In this document: one piece after another, positions 33,898 to 43,694 of the stretch | Numbering within the stretch: position 1 is the stretch's first letter | Layout of the letters: each line of letters begins with the position of its first letter | NCBI GenBank assembly: GCA_024234975.1 | Contig: JACKNH010000020.1 | Span: 7,103-71,102, forward strand | Length of the DNA stretch: 64,000 nucleotides | From: Gammaproteobacteria bacterium | GTDB taxonomy: Bacteria > Pseudomonadota > Gammaproteobacteria > Ga0077536 | Direction: 5' to 3' | Translations under genes and position numbers: made by a program | Notes under the pieces: generated by a model | What the model was told of the DNA's origin: nothing | The model's database searches: none | What the model saw: the letters and a program-made list of their open reading frames with translations, nothing else

Positions 33898-34322
33898 TGC
33901 CCGCTGACCACGTCCGAGATTCCGCCGGTGGCGGGGTCGTAAGTCTGTCCGGGTTTCAATTCGAAACTCTGCTCGCCGTCGGCCTGAATACGTATGCGGC
34001 CGCGTTTGAGGCCGGCGCGATCGACAACGGCCGGTATCTCCGTACTGTTACCGTCGTAAGTGCTGTTGCCATTGATCCAGGCGGTCGCGACGCCATCACT
34101 GCGGCGTACCCAGCCATTGACGGTCACTGTCTGCTGCTGTTCGATGACCGGTGGAACGATAATCCGTGATGGTTCCGGTGCCGGCGCCGCCTCATGGTGA
34201 CGCAACTGCTCCAGCGCCTGTCGCTCGGCGGGTGTCAGAAACAACCGGCCCATGGCCTGTTGCGCGGACACCGAGCAGGACAACAGCAGCCCAATCAAAA
34301 GCATCGTCAACGAGGATTTCAT
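33894..34322 (-). CDS. MshK/PilP-like periplasmic pilus protein
   Basis: A 142-residue exported protein with an N-terminal signal sequence (SSLTMLLIGLLLSCSVSAQQ). The mature part begins with GRLFLTPAERQALEQL, continues with QTVTVNGWVRRSDGVATAWING, and ends in a small beta domain (QSFELKPGQTYDPATG). The position between PilO-like and pilin genes fits the MshK/PilP lipoprotein role linking inner-membrane proteins to the secretin. It starts at ATG 34322, overlapping the MshJ-like gene by 4 nt. Confidence 0.75.
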   Translation of the reverse strand: MKSSLTMLLIGLLLSCSVSAQQAMGRLFLTPAERQALEQLRHHEAAPAPEPSRIIVPPVIEQQQTVTVNGWVRRSDGVATAWINGNSTYDGNSTEIPAVVDRAGLKRGRIRIQADGEQSFELKPGQTYDPATGGISDVVSGQ

Positions 34323-34939
34323 AACTCGATATCCCGCCCACCTCGAAGCTTCAGTGTCAGCCATACCACGTCGCATTCCACAGTGACATTCGTATGCTCG
34401 GAGGAGAGGTCGAGCGTCGCCGCCGCGCGCTCCAGGACGCAATGCGATACCGTGTAGGTGCCTGGCGCGTCGCGGTCCAGCGCATTCAAAACGGCGACAA
34501 AATCTCCCTCATGTAACAATCCCGCGGATAACCGCATGTGGCTGGCGTAAAGATCATAGGTATCGAGGGCGAGTGGAAAATCGGCCTGATACAGCTGCTG
34601 GCTGTCGATGTCGTACTTGAGTTCCGGCAACCCGATGGCCTGGTCCGCTTCGCGCAATGTGGCGATCCAGTCCAGACGACGCTCCGTCCCAATGATGCCT
34701 TCGGCGTAGTAACGCTGAAATACCGGAAGGAAATCCTCGATGATGCGCGCTTCGTCGTCGACGGCAAGATACTTGCCGCTGACAAAACGGAACCGCCCGT
34801 TATTGTCATCAAAGCTCGCACGCATTCCCGCGGCGAAACGCTGGCTCAGCCAGATCAAGGTGACGCTTATCGCCAGCGCGCAGACAAACAGCACAAACGC
34901 GCCACGCAGCACTTTCCAATCGAAATCAACCCGGGCCAT
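34319..34939 (-). CDS. MshJ/PilO-like inner-membrane protein
   Basis: A 206-residue protein with a single N-terminal membrane helix (GAFVLFVCALAISVTLIWL) and a periplasmic coil plus ferredoxin-like domain, the layout of PilO/MshJ. The start is ATG 34939, with GGGAG 7 nt upstream, overlapping the MshI-like gene end by 14 nt. Sequence identity to known PilO is not evident by eye, so the call rests on layout and operon position. Confidence 0.72.
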   Translation of the reverse strand: MARVDFDWKVLRGAFVLFVCALAISVTLIWLSQRFAAGMRASFDDNNGRFRFVSGKYLAVDDEARIIEDFLPVFQRYYAEGIIGTERRLDWIATLREADQAIGLPELKYDIDSQQLYQADFPLALDTYDLYASHMRLSAGLLHEGDFVAVLNALDRDAPGTYTVSHCVLERAAATLDLSSEHTNVTVECDVVWLTLKLRGGRDIEL

Positions 34940-36524
34940 GCCGGACTCCCATGACAACGCGGACCGAGAAGCGTGCATTGGTGGTTCCAGAGCGCGAAGC
35001 GACTGTACCGGTCAATCGCTGATCCGAACGCGTGTTGACCGGCAGCTCCACCGTCTGGACCGAGACAATGTTCTCGCGCGCGGCCAGGGCGTTGGTGAAG
35101 GCATCAATGGCCGCGATGGCATTGCGATAGTCGCCGTCGAAAGGTTCGACGCGACCGGTCAACTGGGCAACATGGAAATACGGGAAATCCGCTGCGACGG
35201 TTTCCGCGGCGTTTGGTGCTCCCGGCCGCATGTCGATCGCCGAAGCATTTGGATCACGACTGGCGCGCCAGTCCAGGCGTTCAAGCACGATACCCGCCTG
35301 GTCCGAGAGTACTGCGCTCACTGTCTGCAGCATTGGCACCGGTGTGGACTTGTACTGCCTGACAGTATCGATGATATCGACGGCGGTCTTGATCGAGCGC
35401 GGTTCCACCGGTGTTGGCGGCAAATCGCGCCGGGCTGACTCGTAACGTTGCTGGTAGAACGCGGCCTTGCTCTGCGCATCCAGCGCCTGCTGCTTGAGCG
35501 CCACGCCACCGATGAAGTTCAAACCACTGACGAGGATCGATCCCAGCAACAGGGCAACGCTCGCACCCGTCAGCCAGGTCCGTGCCCGGTGCAACTGGAA
35601 ATACTTTGTCTCGTCCTGGCTGGCGTATTGATTGGTCGGCACATGCGCGGCCAGCAAGCCGGCGAACAAGGCGTCACTGAACGGGGAGCGGATATCGGCG
35701 CTCAGCCCCACCTTGCGCCCGGCGTCAGCTACGTCGATGAGATGAAACCGCTCATCGGGACCACTCTTGCAATGATTCTCAAGTTCGGTGAGATAGTCTC
35801 CATGACTGAGAATGTAGACGTCCAGTGGCGCTTCCGGCGCGGTCATCGCGATAGAGTTCAGATAGCGCCGCAGCTTGTCCAGTTCACCCATCAGGTAGGA
35901 GCTGAACGGCGCCGACCCCAGGCGTGGAATGGAAGCCAGGCGGGACAACCTGAATTGCTGGTCGCGAAAGAACGTCTGCCGCAGTCCACTGCCAGACTGC
36001 AACGTGATCAGCAGTACGTTACGCCCGGTGGCATTGAGCTTGCGAGCCAGACGCGCGCTGATCAACGCCAGCGAATAAATCCCTACCAGAGGAATCTTGG
36101 CCAGGGAGAGGCGGGTGACCCACGGGGTAATCAGCGCGGGCTTGGTCAATGCCGTCAACAGCACGCGGTCGTCGCGGCGACCTTCCTTTTCCCTGCCCTG
36201 AACGATGGCATGACAATACGTCGTGCCGCGGAACAGGCGATTCTGTTTGCGTTCAAGTACTGACTGACGGTCGCGGCCGATAACGTGCGGCACCGTATCC
36301 TGCCGGTATTCCTCTTCGACCACATCGACCAGCACGCAGGTCGGCATGGCCGGGGTTTCCCGCAGGTAGCGCTCGAACTGCTCAAGACCATCATCGTCCG
36401 CAGCAAAAATCAGCGCCTGCGTCATCCGCCCGCCACGCGCGGTATAGACCGCTGCGCGATCAGCGTTGATGATTAACGTGCGGCGCCCGTAGGGATCAAA
36501 TATCGATCGTAGTGAGAAGATCAT
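34926..36524 (-). CDS. MshI-like pilus assembly protein (PilN-like C-terminal half)
   Basis: A 532-residue protein. A cytoplasmic part of about 325 residues precedes one membrane helix (LTGASVALLLGSILVSGLNF) and a periplasmic coil (KQQALDAQSKAAFYQQRYES) with a PilN-like domain. This matches MshI, where PilM- and PilN-like parts are joined. The cytoplasmic part lacks the clear PilM ATP-binding motifs I would expect, so it is diverged. It is taken to start at ATG 36524; a TTG at 36536 is an alternative. It overlaps the MshG stop by 29 nt. Confidence 0.75.
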   Translation of the reverse strand: MIFSLRSIFDPYGRRTLIINADRAAVYTARGGRMTQALIFAADDDGLEQFERYLRETPAMPTCVLVDVVEEEYRQDTVPHVIGRDRQSVLERKQNRLFRGTTYCHAIVQGREKEGRRDDRVLLTALTKPALITPWVTRLSLAKIPLVGIYSLALISARLARKLNATGRNVLLITLQSGSGLRQTFFRDQQFRLSRLASIPRLGSAPFSSYLMGELDKLRRYLNSIAMTAPEAPLDVYILSHGDYLTELENHCKSGPDERFHLIDVADAGRKVGLSADIRSPFSDALFAGLLAAHVPTNQYASQDETKYFQLHRARTWLTGASVALLLGSILVSGLNFIGGVALKQQALDAQSKAAFYQQRYESARRDLPPTPVEPRSIKTAVDIIDTVRQYKSTPVPMLQTVSAVLSDQAGIVLERLDWRASRDPNASAIDMRPGAPNAAETVAADFPYFHVAQLTGRVEPFDGDYRNAIAAIDAFTNALAARENIVSVQTVELPVNTRSDQRLTGTVASRSGTTNARFSVRVVMGVRHGPG

Positions 36525-37701
36525 AAAGCGGTCCAAACACCGAAGCGATCACCCAGAACAGGCTCATTCCCAACGCCACCGTCAGTACCGGCACAATCAT
36601 CGACTGGATCTTGTCGATCGATTCGCGCACATCGCGCGTGTAGAAATAGGCGACGTTGGTCAGCGCGGTCTCCAACGAACCGGTGTTCTCACCGACCCGC
36701 AGCATGCGGATGACCAGCGGCGGAAACAGTCCGGAGCGGGCGAAACTCGCGCTGATGCCGCCGCCGTCAGCGATACTGCGGCCGGCCTGGTAAACGGCCT
36801 CGCGGACCTCGAGGTTGCCAACGATATCCTCACCGGCGCGGATGCAGTCCAGTACGCTGATACCAGCGGCGTACATAATGGCGAAGTAGTTGGAAAATCG
36901 GGTAAGAATGATTTTCTTGGTAATGGCCCCGGCCACCGGCAGGCGTAACAACAGACGGTCCGCCTGGCGCCGCATGCGATCATTTTTCTGGATCGATATC
37001 ACCAGCGCGATGATCGCGACGACAGGCAGACTGAAGATCCACATCCAGTAGTGACCAACAAAATTGGAAGTCGCTATCAATGCCTTCGTCTGCCAGGGCA
37101 GTTCCTGCCCCATATTGTTCAGTAGTCCCACCATCTGCGGCACTACGAACATCAGCAGGAAAATGAGCACGGCGATGACAACGACGGCAACGAATACCGG
37201 ATACATCAGCAGACGCTTGGTCTGCGCCACCTGCTCGTCCTGCCACTTCAGATTTTCGGCGATGCGTTCCAGCACTTCACTCAAACTGCCGCTGGCTTCG
37301 CCAGCGCGGATCAGCGATACCAGGACCGGCGAAAACACGCTGGGAAATTCCGCCATCGACCCGGACAGCGTCTTGCCGCCTTCAATCGCTTCGATCATTG
37401 CGGCCGTGACTTCGCGCAGCCGCCGGTTTTCAATCGAGTCGCGGATGTCGCCCAGTGCCTGCAGTATGGGTACGCCGGCGCGCACCAGGTGCTCGAGGTG
37501 AATGAAAAATGTGATGAGGTCGATCCGGGCCACACCACTGGTCCGCAGACGTTGCTGGGTTGAGCCACTGGCGCGGAAATTGATGAGGTCCAGACCCAGC
37601 CGGGCCAGGCGCACTTCCAGGTCGGCAGGATTGGTCGCCTCCACGCGGCCCCGTACCACCCGGCCACCGTCATTCATCGCCTTGTAGCGATAGACTTCCA
37701 T
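36496..37701 (-). CDS. mshG: MshG/GspF-type inner-membrane platform protein
   Basis: A 401-residue PilC/GspF platform protein, full length. The two repeated GspF domains show FIHLEHLVRAGVPILQAL and FSNYFAIMYAAGISVLDCI, with RAGEASGSLSEVLERIA and RVGENTGSLETALTNVA as the family glycine motifs. Three membrane segments. It anchors the assembly ATPase and moves pilin subunits. The ATG overlaps the last base of the ATPase stop. Confidence 0.95.
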   Translation of the reverse strand: MEVYRYKAMNDGGRVVRGRVEATNPADLEVRLARLGLDLINFRASGSTQQRLRTSGVARIDLITFFIHLEHLVRAGVPILQALGDIRDSIENRRLREVTAAMIEAIEGGKTLSGSMAEFPSVFSPVLVSLIRAGEASGSLSEVLERIAENLKWQDEQVAQTKRLLMYPVFVAVVVIAVLIFLLMFVVPQMVGLLNNMGQELPWQTKALIATSNFVGHYWMWIFSLPVVAIIALVISIQKNDRMRRQADRLLLRLPVAGAITKKIILTRFSNYFAIMYAAGISVLDCIRAGEDIVGNLEVREAVYQAGRSIADGGGISASFARSGLFPPLVIRMLRVGENTGSLETALTNVAYFYTRDVRESIDKIQSMIVPVLTVALGMSLFWVIASVFGPLYDLLTTIDI

Positions 37702-39410
37702 CAGGAAATCCGCTCGGTCAGGTCAACCACGCGCGCGATCTCGTCGATGGTCGTGATCCCGGCCAGCACCCGCTTCACTGCGACTTCCACCAATGGCCGG
37801 AAGCCACTGCCAATCGCCGCGTCGGTCATTTCCCGCAGCGTTGCGTTACGCGAGATCAGTTCGTCCATCTGACGATCGAACTTCAACAGTTCCATCATCG
37901 CCGTGCGGCCGTTATAGCCCTGGTGTTCGGCATGACGAAAATCATCCGCCACGCGGTAGATTGCCGGCGCCCGCTCCCCGGGTTCCAGCCCCAGAATCCG
38001 CCGCTCGATATCCATCGGCTCGTAGGACTCGCGGCAGTCTGCCCGCAGCTTGCGCACCAGGCGCTGAGCGAGAATGCCGATCACGTTGCCGGCCATGACA
38101 TCGGGCCGCACGCCCATGTCACTCAATCGCGGGATGGCGCCCAGTGCCGAATTTGCATGCAATGTGGAGAACACCTGGTGACCGGTCATCGCCGCACGGA
38201 ATGCCATGCTGGCGGTGTCCTCGTCACGGATTTCGCCGACCAGGATGATGTCGGGGTCCTGCCGTAACATCGCGCGAATACCGCTGGCGAAATCCAGCCG
38301 CACCGTTTCGTTGATCGGTGTCTGCCGAATCATGCCCAGCGGATATTCCACCGGGTCTTCCAGGGTCATGATGTTGACCGATTCGGTATTGAGATGATTC
38401 AGCAGTGAATATAGTGTCGTCGTCTTGCCGCTGCCGGTAGGACCGCAGACCAGCAGCAGGCCTTCCGGCCGTGCCACCATGACCTTGAGCAGTTGCAGGA
38501 TGTCCGCGTCCAGCCCGAGTTCATCGAGCGAGACAATGCCTTTCTGCCGATCCAGCACACGCAACACGATGTTCTCGCCATGTACGGTGGGAATCGTGGA
38601 AACGCGGAAATCAATGATGCGGCCTGACAGTGACAACGTGATGCGGCCATCCTGCGGCGCACGGGTCTCGGCGATATCCATTCCCGACATCACCTTCAGG
38701 CGGACGGAAATGGCCGACCAGTAATTCTTGTGCAGCGAGCGGATCTGGCGCAGCACGCCATCGATGCGATAACGGAACCGCAGGAAGCCGTCTTCAGGTT
38801 CGAAATGGATGTCAGAGGCACCGCGTTTGACGGCATCGGACAACAACGCATTGACCAACCGGACCACCGGCTGACTGTATTCCTCGCTGTCGGCTTCCAG
38901 ACTCTCGTAGTCAATTTCACCGGTTTCGATTTCCTGCAGGATGCCGTCGACGGAGAGTTCGAAACCGTAAACCTGATCAATCGATTTCTCGATCTCGGCT
39001 TCACCGGCCAGCAGCGGCACGATTTCAATGCCCGCTCCGAGCATCGCGCTGATCTGATCGAGCGCGACAACATTGAAGGTATCGGCCATCGCAATCGTCA
39101 GCCGGTTGCGATTGGCGTCCAACGTCAACGGCAGAATACGAAAACGCCGCGCGACATCCTTCGGGATGAGTTTGATGGCTTCACTGTCGACCACGACCTT
39201 GGACAAGTCGGCCTTGCGTTGCCCGAGTGCGCCACCAAGCACGTCCAGAATGATGGCTTCGGTGGCAAAGCCCAGCCGGACCAGAATCTTGCCCAGGTGG
39301 TCCTTGTATTTCTTCTGCTCGATCAGCGCGATTCGGACCTGGTCGGGCGTCACCACGCCTTTTTGAACCAGCAGTTCGCCGATGCGAAACGATTGGCTCT
39401 GCAGACTCAT
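37701..39410 (-). CDS. mshE: MshE/GspE-type pilus assembly ATPase
   Basis: A 569-residue type II/IV secretion ATPase. The N-terminal MshEN-type region (GELLVQKGVVTPDQVRIALI) is of the kind that binds cyclic di-GMP in MshE. The catalytic domain has Walker A GPTGSGKTT, the Asp box TLEDPVEYPL, Walker B DIILVGEIRDEDTA and the His box STLHANSALG. The zinc-binding four-Cys module usual in GspE/PilB is degraded: only one Cys remains in RKLRADCRESY, and the second pair is replaced by RHAEH. It should power pilus extension. It overlaps the MshN-like gene by 4 nt. Confidence 0.95.
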   Translation of the reverse strand: MSLQSQSFRIGELLVQKGVVTPDQVRIALIEQKKYKDHLGKILVRLGFATEAIILDVLGGALGQRKADLSKVVVDSEAIKLIPKDVARRFRILPLTLDANRNRLTIAMADTFNVVALDQISAMLGAGIEIVPLLAGEAEIEKSIDQVYGFELSVDGILQEIETGEIDYESLEADSEEYSQPVVRLVNALLSDAVKRGASDIHFEPEDGFLRFRYRIDGVLRQIRSLHKNYWSAISVRLKVMSGMDIAETRAPQDGRITLSLSGRIIDFRVSTIPTVHGENIVLRVLDRQKGIVSLDELGLDADILQLLKVMVARPEGLLLVCGPTGSGKTTTLYSLLNHLNTESVNIMTLEDPVEYPLGMIRQTPINETVRLDFASGIRAMLRQDPDIILVGEIRDEDTASMAFRAAMTGHQVFSTLHANSALGAIPRLSDMGVRPDVMAGNVIGILAQRLVRKLRADCRESYEPMDIERRILGLEPGERAPAIYRVADDFRHAEHQGYNGRTAMMELLKFDRQMDELISRNATLREMTDAAIGSGFRPLVEVAVKRVLAGITTIDEIARVVDLTERIS

Positions 39411-40861
39411 GGCGCGTTCCCCATCGCTTGCAGTGCCGCGACGCGAGTGTCGAGCTGTGCGCGGTCAAAACGTGCTGGCGATTGCGCGGCCAGACTTGCG
39501 GCTCGCAGGTAGAAATCCAGCGCCACCTTGTAACTTCCCAACCTGTCCAGGCCAATGGCAAGATTGAACGCATAATCCGCATTCGTATCGTCCAGCCGGT
39601 AGGCATCGAAATAGGCTTGCTGGGCGTCGGCCCAGCGACCGCTGGCAGCATAGACGTTGCCGAGGGCGAAATGCAGATGGGCGGCGTCCGGCTGGGTAGC
39701 CAGCATCAGTTTCAATTGTGATTCGTTGGCCGCTGTATCCGCGCCACGGCTCAGTGCGAGCATGGCGCTGGCGGCCACGGTGTCGTCCGGCCAGCGGTGC
39801 AGCACTTCGGCATAGTTGGCCAGCGCGGCGTCACGCTGCCCTTCACGGATGGCAATCGCGCCCAGACCCAGCCAGGCGTCGCGGCTTTCGTGCAGGCGAT
39901 CCAACGCCGCGCGGTAATGCGCCGTGGCTGTACTCAGGTCGCCACGGGTGAATGCTGCATAACCCGCGACAAGATCCGGATCGACGGATGAATCAACAGC
40001 ACGGCGCGTGATGCGCAGCTGGCCCGGTAATACGTCGTCCCCCAGGGGCCTCGAACGCGGTGTCGATGTCGGCGCCGCCGCGCGGGCGGGTTCAGGTGGA
40101 ACGGGCGAGGTGGGCGGTGGTTCGGCAGAGACGTCGGGGGCTTGCGCAGGTTGCGGCAACTGCGCTGCGGATGTTTCCGCAGCGGTAGACGCCACAGCGG
40201 GCGTCGGCGTTGCATTCGCCGCAAGCTGCGGCCCGGGTAGCGGCGCCGGCGCCGGCCGCGTGGTCTGCAACGGAATGTCCCGCGCGACGGGCGTCAGCTG
40301 GTAGTAATAAAGTGCAGCGCCCGCGAGCGATACAACCAGCAGTGCAATTCCTATTGCCGTCCATTTCAATGCGCGCAAGCGCGCAGAACCGCCACCGGCA
40401 TCAAATACCGTTTGTGCGGTTACCACCGTTCCCAGGGGCAAAGTTGGCGAAGTCAGGTCCGTTGCGGCAGTCCGATTGAGACGGAATCCGTCGAGCGGCC
40501 CGGCCGGGGTGGTTTCACCGCTGATCGAGAGATCATTCAGACTTCGATGCACACGTTCGAAACCACTGCGCCCAGCGCTGGCCGGTGGTTCGATCTTTGT
40601 TTGATTCAGGTCTTCTGAGGTCTGGTTGAGCTCGCGCTCCAGCGTGGTCTCGCCCGGATCCAGCACCAGCGAAATGTCCGGCCTGGCCGGCGGCACCAAA
40701 GGCTCAAGTTCCAGCGCCAGTTCCCGGGGTGGCTCAGTTGCCGCTGCAGCCGCAGGTTCCGCGGCGCCGACAGTGGCGACGGGTTCCTGGGCAGGTTGTT
40801 CTGCCTGCTGTCGGCGTTTTTCCTGCTCCGCCTTGCGGAGCGCGTCCATCAGGAGGCTCAT
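39407..40861 (-). CDS. mshN: MshN-like TPR protein
   Basis: A 484-residue protein starting MSLLMDALRKAEQEKRRQQ, a common start of MshN/ExeB-like proteins. It has a cytoplasmic low-complexity Ala/Pro/Glu region, one membrane helix (ALKWTAIGIALLVVSLAGAA), a Pro/Ala-rich periplasmic linker and C-terminal TPR repeats (GYAAFTRGDLSTATAHYRAA, ALGNVYAASGRWADAQQAYF). It would help localise or assemble the secretin. The gap to the secretin gene is 21 nt. Confidence 0.88.
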   Translation of the reverse strand: MSLLMDALRKAEQEKRRQQAEQPAQEPVATVGAAEPAAAAATEPPRELALELEPLVPPARPDISLVLDPGETTLERELNQTSEDLNQTKIEPPASAGRSGFERVHRSLNDLSISGETTPAGPLDGFRLNRTAATDLTSPTLPLGTVVTAQTVFDAGGGSARLRALKWTAIGIALLVVSLAGAALYYYQLTPVARDIPLQTTRPAPAPLPGPQLAANATPTPAVASTAAETSAAQLPQPAQAPDVSAEPPPTSPVPPEPARAAAPTSTPRSRPLGDDVLPGQLRITRRAVDSSVDPDLVAGYAAFTRGDLSTATAHYRAALDRLHESRDAWLGLGAIAIREGQRDAALANYAEVLHRWPDDTVAASAMLALSRGADTAANESQLKLMLATQPDAAHLHFALGNVYAASGRWADAQQAYFDAYRLDDTNADYAFNLAIGLDRLGSYKVALDFYLRAASLAAQSPARFDRAQLDTRVAALQAMGNAP

Positions 40862-40882
40862 GCGGCTACCGGGAGGAGGCTG

Positions 40883-42541
40883 TCAGCGCAGGCTGGTCCT
40901 GCGTTCCAGCAATGGCCGGTAATCACGCAGGTCTTCGTCCAGTGAAGGGTTTCTGACGATGACCGGCCGCAGGAAAACCACCAGCTCCGTTTTCACTGTA
41001 TTGTTCGCGCGGCCACCAAACACCGTCTCGCCGAGCAGCGGGATATCGCTGAGCAGGGGAATGCCACGCGTGTTCTGCTCGATCGAATCCTGAATGAGCC
41101 CGCCCAGCACGGCGATCTGGCCGTTGTTCACCCGCAAGACGGATTCGAATTCCCTGACCGCGATTTCCGGCACCTGGCTGACGATGGGCTCGGTCACATC
41201 CCGTTTCAGATCAGGGTTGGGATCGTTCACGAAACCCACGATACGGGAGATCGTCGGCCGTACGTTAAGCAGCACCACATCGCTTTCGCTGATCTGTGGC
41301 GTTACGTTCATCACGAATCCCACCGGCACCGTATGCGGCGTGGTGGTGAACGTGGTCAGACTGTTGACCTGGGACTGGGCGACGTCGGCCTGAATGGTGA
41401 AATACACGCGGTTTTCCGCCACCTTCAGTACCGCGGTCTGGTTATTGAGCGCCATGATGCGCGGGCTGGAAAGCACCTGCGTATCGCCAAACTGTTTCAA
41501 CAGATTGACGGTGGCGGCGATACTCAATCCGCCCGCTGCAGGGTTGTCATAGCGGAGCACCAATGAACTCAGGTCGTTCACCAGCTCCGGCGCGGCAAGA
41601 TTCAGCGTGGAGCTGACTCCGGTGTCGCCCGCCTGGCGCATCATCTGCCAATCGATACCCGCCTGAAACTGATCATTGAGTTCGACCTCGACGATGGTGG
41701 CTTCGATCAAGACCTGGCGCTGCGCGCTGTCCATCACCTGGTCGATGAAATGCTGGATTTCCGCGTGCTGCCTGGCCGTGGCCCGCACGGACAAAAGCCC
41801 CGTTTCCGGGTTTGCCACCACCAGATCGCTGAGCGGCAAATCAGTTGTGCTGCCTGCTGTGTTGCTGACATCCACCCCCAGCAACGACAAGACGTTGGTC
41901 GTCAACGTGCGCCAGAAGCGATTATTGGAAGTGGTGCGGATATCGGTACGCGAGTTGTTCAGCCCACTGCTGGCGCCGCCGCCATCGACCGTGGACTGGA
42001 TTTGCGTCGCCACTTGTACTTCCTGCGTACTGTCGCGCGCGACATTCACGTAGTCGATGCGATAGACACGGATGAACGGCAGGTCGGGCTCAACGACGAT
42101 GGTGCCGTTTTCAACACCATAGCGGATGGCCACCTGGCGCGAGATCCGCTCCAGAATCTGCGGCAGCGTCTGGTCCACTGCGTTCAAGGTCACGCTGCCT
42201 TCCACGCCACCGTTGATATCCACATTCATCTGCGCATCACGCGCCAGCGCAAACAACAGCTCACGAACCGGAACTTCGTTGACGACGACGGTGTAATGCT
42301 CGGCGGCGGGCGCAGGCGTTGGGGCGGGCAACGGCGCCATTTCGGTAACGACATCCGGGATAGATGCCGGCGCGGGGGAGGTGGCAACCTGCAGATGGAC
42401 ATCGGGCGTGGGCGCGGCAGTCGGCGCCACCTGGGCACAACCGGCCATCAGCAAGATGGCGACCGCAGCGGTCACCACGAGCGGAAACGACGTCAGCCCC
42501 GGTATCGGGTAATGGCTGTGCTCAGCGCGATCACGGTCCAT
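40883..42541 (-). CDS. mshL: MshL-type secretin lipoprotein
   Basis: A 552-residue outer-membrane secretin. A signal sequence ends in lipobox LMAGC. An STN-type N domain (VPVRELLFALARDAQMNVDI) is followed by N-domain repeats and the C-terminal secretin core (VLSSPRIMALNNQTAVLKV, VPVGFVMNVTPQIS, VLGGLIQDSIEQNTRGIPLL then DIPLLGETVFG). It forms the pilus exit channel. The start is set at ATG 42541, with AGGAG somewhat far upstream (14 nt); an ATG at 42592 is also possible. Confidence 0.93.
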   Translation of the reverse strand: MDRDRAEHSHYPIPGLTSFPLVVTAAVAILLMAGCAQVAPTAAPTPDVHLQVATSPAPASIPDVVTEMAPLPAPTPAPAAEHYTVVVNEVPVRELLFALARDAQMNVDINGGVEGSVTLNAVDQTLPQILERISRQVAIRYGVENGTIVVEPDLPFIRVYRIDYVNVARDSTQEVQVATQIQSTVDGGGASSGLNNSRTDIRTTSNNRFWRTLTTNVLSLLGVDVSNTAGSTTDLPLSDLVVANPETGLLSVRATARQHAEIQHFIDQVMDSAQRQVLIEATIVEVELNDQFQAGIDWQMMRQAGDTGVSSTLNLAAPELVNDLSSLVLRYDNPAAGGLSIAATVNLLKQFGDTQVLSSPRIMALNNQTAVLKVAENRVYFTIQADVAQSQVNSLTTFTTTPHTVPVGFVMNVTPQISESDVVLLNVRPTISRIVGFVNDPNPDLKRDVTEPIVSQVPEIAVREFESVLRVNNGQIAVLGGLIQDSIEQNTRGIPLLSDIPLLGETVFGGRANNTVKTELVVFLRPVIVRNPSLDEDLRDYRPLLERRTSLR

Positions 42542-42622
42542 GGCTGCGCATTGATCTCCTGGGTATTCGACGCGATGCCCGTTGCGGGGCATCAGTTACG
42601 ATAGCACATAACAAATCGAATA

Positions 42623-43684
42623 TTAATTATTAATTATATTGGAATTATTGCCGGCCTCGACCGGTTCCTGACGATTCGTTTCCGCACTTTGGGCAGCGCC
42701 TGGCTCCAACGCGTCCGGCGCCAGACTAGCACCCGGGGCGGGGGCTGCCCCAACCGTCGGTGACGCGGATTCCATTGGGATAACTTCCTGGTTATTCCGT
42801 TTGAAGACCATGAGTCCGACGGCAGTCAGCAGCACCACCGTGGCAACCACCGCCAACGTCATCCACCTTCCCGAATGGACATAGTCGCTATCGGCCGCCG
42901 CGCGGCGGACATGACCGCCACCGACACTCCGGGCGTGCTCGGCGAACGCCGCCAGCAATGCTTTATCGGCCAGGATGTTGACCCGCCGCAGCAACCCGCG
43001 CGAATAGCGGTGAATCGCCGCCACCGCTGCCCCTGAAAACAACTCACCGCCACGATACCCGCTGGCGTAAAGCCTGGCGTTGAGATATTCCCGCACTTCG
43101 GCCCGGGTCAACGGCGTCAGCGCGAAGCTGAAGGTGATGCGCTCCTTCAACTGCCGGATGCGATGTTGATTGAGCTTGTCATCGAGTTCAGGCTGGCCGA
43201 ACAGGACCAGTTGCAGCAACTTCTCGCGGCTGGTCTCCAGGTTGCTCAACAACCGCAACTCTTCCAGGGTCTCTTCCGGCATCCCCTGCGCTTCTTCAAT
43301 AAATACAATTACTTGTCGCCCATCACCGTGCTTCTCAAGCAGGTATTGCTGCAGCAGATGCATGACTTGCAGGCGCGGCGTATCCGAACTCACCGGCAGC
43401 TTGAGTTCGAAGGCGACCGCGTGCAGCACCTCGGCCGGCGCGAGGCTGGGATTGGCCAGATAGATGATCTCGCAACCGTCGGGGAGTTCCCGTTCCAGCA
43501 TGCGGCACAACATGGTCTTACCGCTGCCGACCTCGCCTACGACCTTGACGATGCCCTCACCACTCTTGATGGCATACAGCAGCGCTTCCAGTACGGCACC
43601 ACGGTTGCCGCCGGGGAAGAACAGCGCGGGATCGGGCGTGATGCGAAATGGGGGTTGGTCCAGGCCGTAGTGGGCGTAATACAT
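42623..43684 (-). CDS. mshM: MshM/ExeA-type AAA ATPase
   Basis: A 353-residue ExeA/MshM protein with the family N terminus MYYAHYGLDQPPFRITPDP, Walker A GEVGSGKTM (about 50-58), Walker B VIVFIEEAQGMP, and sensor regions. One membrane helix (LAVVATVVLLTAVGLMVF, about 280-298) leads to a Pro/Ala-rich periplasmic tail without the usual peptidoglycan-binding domain. It aids secretin assembly in the envelope. Its ATG is 10 nt past the stop of the regulator gene, so the pilus operon appears to begin with that regulator. Confidence 0.92.
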   Translation of the reverse strand: MYYAHYGLDQPPFRITPDPALFFPGGNRGAVLEALLYAIKSGEGIVKVVGEVGSGKTMLCRMLERELPDGCEIIYLANPSLAPAEVLHAVAFELKLPVSSDTPRLQVMHLLQQYLLEKHGDGRQVIVFIEEAQGMPEETLEELRLLSNLETSREKLLQLVLFGQPELDDKLNQHRIRQLKERITFSFALTPLTRAEVREYLNARLYASGYRGGELFSGAAVAAIHRYSRGLLRRVNILADKALLAAFAEHARSVGGGHVRRAAADSDYVHSGRWMTLAVVATVVLLTAVGLMVFKRNNQEVIPMESASPTVGAAPAPGASLAPDALEPGAAQSAETNRQEPVEAGNNSNIINN

Positions 43685-43694
43685 TCAACGAAAC

